The position numbers and the translations under genes are program-made. Below the pieces are notes generated by a model. The model made no database searches and had not been told where the DNA came from. It saw only the letters and a program-made list of their open reading frames with translations. 13,741 bases of DNA from an uncultured Bacteroidota bacterium (GTDB lineage: Bacteria; Bacteroidota; Bacteroidia; Chitinophagales; Chitinophagaceae), in contig CAJATB010000243.1 in the NCBI GenBank assembly GCA_903944755.1, positions 1 to 13,741 on the forward strand. Reading direction: 5' to 3'. This document shows positions 12,526 through 13,741 of this stretch, one piece after another; the first letter of the stretch is position 1; each line of letters begins with the position of its first letter.

Positions 12526-13741
12526 ATGTACCGTAGAAAACCTCATTTGAAATACTACCTTTTCTGCATTTTGGCAATTTGTCAATTTGGCCTTTTCCCG
12601 ATGCAAGGAACTGCACAAGATACTACTAAAGGTTTGCTAGATATTAACAATTCAAAGCTGGTTAAAAAAATTAACAGCTTACTAGACACCAATCAAAAAA
12701 AGATTAACAAGTTTATTTTTAATAAAATTGATAAGACAAAGGAAAGTTTAATAAAAGGAATTGATGATGGTATTCAAAAAATTACCCCACTTGGCGAAGA
12801 CCGCCCTTTACCTTATGAAAAATTAAAAGATAAAAAATATACACTTGGGCGAAGAGCTTATCAAAATACGATGGCTCAATTCAACTATTTATTTCACGGG
12901 GAAGAAGAATTAAACAGTTTTATACAAAATGCCAGGCTAGCATACGAAGACGATTTTACTAGTGATTTAATTCCTTTTTACAACTACGAACTTTCTGCCA
13001 CCGCAAAAAATAATATTGACTCCATAGTTTATCGAAGCAATGCAAACATTGTATTACATGATTTAAGAAGTAACTATGTAGACGATTCCTATTTATTATT
13101 AGCAAAAGCTTATTTGTTCCATAAAAATTTTGATACGGCAGGGAGTATTTTACAGTTCATAAACTATTCTTTCGACGAAAAGGATGATGGCATGGATGTT
13201 CAAATTGGCAGTAACCTTAGAAATACAAAAGGTAAATTTAGTATTGCTACCCCTGAAAACGGAAGAAAATGGGAAAATAAAAATGTACGCAACGAAAGTT
13301 TACTTTGGCAGGCACGCACTTATTTTGAAATTGGAGAATTAAACGAAGGTATTAGCTTGTTGCAAATATTAAAATCGGATGCTGTTTTCCCTCAACGACT
13401 AGCTCCTTTTTTAAATGAGCAAATGGCATACGGCTATTATCAAATGGAACTATATGACAGCGCAGCTAGTTATTTGGCAAACGCTTTACCCAATGCACCC
13501 GATAATTTAGCAAAAAGTAGGTGGCATTATTTAATTGCGCAACTTTGGCAAAAGAAAGAAAATTGGCCAAAAGCTTATGATTGGTATAGAAAGGCAAACC
13601 AAAGTTCAGTAAATCCTATTGTGGGTGTGTATTCAAAAATAAATATGACCCGTATTGATTCTCGAAAGGCGAATCGCCCATGGCTAGAACTAGCCGATCA
13701 ATTAGAACGAATGGGTAAAAGAGAAAAGTATAGTTTGTATA
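12526..13741 (+). CDS. PorW/SprE-like TPR protein of the type IX secretion system, N-terminal 405 residues (runs off window end)
   Basis: Open from the ATG at 12526 to the window end. It begins with a signal peptide (YYLFCILAICQFGLF, likely cleaved after QGTA at 27-30); Cys19 in LAIC is not a good lipobox, although F. johnsoniae SprE is a lipoprotein. Next comes a lysine-rich helical stretch (about 45-90), then family-like segments: FNYLFHGEEELN (119-130), LIPFYNYELSATA (148-160), IVLHDLRSNYVDDSYLLLAKAYLFHKNFDTA (175-205), FINYSFDEKDDGMDVQIGSN (211-230), and NESLLWQARTYFEIGEL (256-272). The repeated helix pairs look like TPRs. The match to Chitinophagaceae PorW/SprE homologs is from memory of the family. 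Full members have about 900-1000 residues. PorW/SprE helps link T9SS outer and inner parts and supports secretion and gliding. Confidence 0.75.
   Translation, partial: MYRRKPHLKYYLFCILAICQFGLFPMQGTAQDTTKGLLDINNSKLVKKINSLLDTNQKKINKFIFNKIDKTKESLIKGIDDGIQKITPLGEDRPLPYEKLKDKKYTLGRRAYQNTMAQFNYLFHGEEELNSFIQNARLAYEDDFTSDLIPFYNYELSATAKNNIDSIVYRSNANIVLHDLRSNYVDDSYLLLAKAYLFHKNFDTAGSILQFINYSFDEKDDGMDVQIGSNLRNTKGKFSIATPENGRKWENKNVRNESLLWQARTYFEIGELNEGISLLQILKSDAVFPQRLAPFLNEQMAYGYYQMELYDSAASYLANALPNAPDNLAKSRWHYLIAQLWQKKENWPKAYDWYRKANQSSVNPIVGVYSKINMTRIDSRKANRPWLELADQLERMGKREKYSLY

Noticed and set aside
1..13741. Mobile elements, CRISPR arrays, tRNA or rRNA genes, toxin-antitoxin or defence genes
   Set aside because: No transposase, integrase, spaced direct-repeat array, cloverleaf or defence-like domain was seen; the only tandem repeat is the terminator unit after sucC.

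Overview
The window reads as a chromosomal segment of a Bacteroidota bacterium, most likely of the Chitinophagaceae or a close relative. The grounds are: a DUF4270 lipoprotein beside a short GT5 'glycogen synthase-like' protein, a PorW/SprE-like TPR protein of the type IX secretion machinery, AtpZ/AtpI-like membrane proteins, AT-rich codon use, little sign of Shine-Dalgarno sequences, and several matches to the Bacteroidota -7 promoter element TAnnTTTG. No phage, transposon, CRISPR, tRNA or rRNA was seen. The content is mostly housekeeping and envelope genes, and no stretch above 300 bases lacks a gene.

Region by region. (1) 1-3007, minus strand: a GT5-like protein, then a DUF4270 lipoprotein 15 bases on, then metK (cut by the window start), which has its own promoter-like box. 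(2) 3167-8386, plus strand: a tight run of five genes with gaps of 1-26 bases: an LPG-synthase/UPF0104-type membrane protein, the heptose-1-phosphate adenylyltransferase rfaE2, an ALDH7-type aldehyde dehydrogenase, a secreted subtilisin-like S8 peptidase and a DinB/YfiT-like protein. (3) 8387-8553: three hairpins between convergent genes, one of them a strong bidirectional terminator. (4) 8554-9120, minus: a secreted YceI-like protein with the best promoter of the window. (5) 9312-10523, plus: sucC, not followed by sucD. (6) 10522-10723: a long perfect inverted repeat at the sucC stop codon and a tandemly duplicated 88-base terminator unit whose two stems differ by compensatory changes. (7) 10768-12431, minus: four genes encoding a one-TM coiled-coil protein resembling the front part of an M23 peptidase, an AtpZ-like protein, an AtpI-like four-TM protein and a SprT-like metallopeptidase. 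(8) 12526 to the end, plus: the N-terminal part of a PorW/SprE-like protein.

How they fit together: much of the content serves the cell envelope (heptose activation, a lipid-flippase-like membrane protein, an outer-membrane-type lipoprotein, a secreted protease, T9SS). metK, sucC and the aldehyde dehydrogenase are central metabolism. I found no clearly new multi-gene system. The most interesting items are the covarying duplicated terminator after sucC, the GT5-like protein without its substrate motifs or C-terminal lobe, and the peptidase-less M23-type N-terminal protein coupled to AtpZ/AtpI genes that do not run into atpB.
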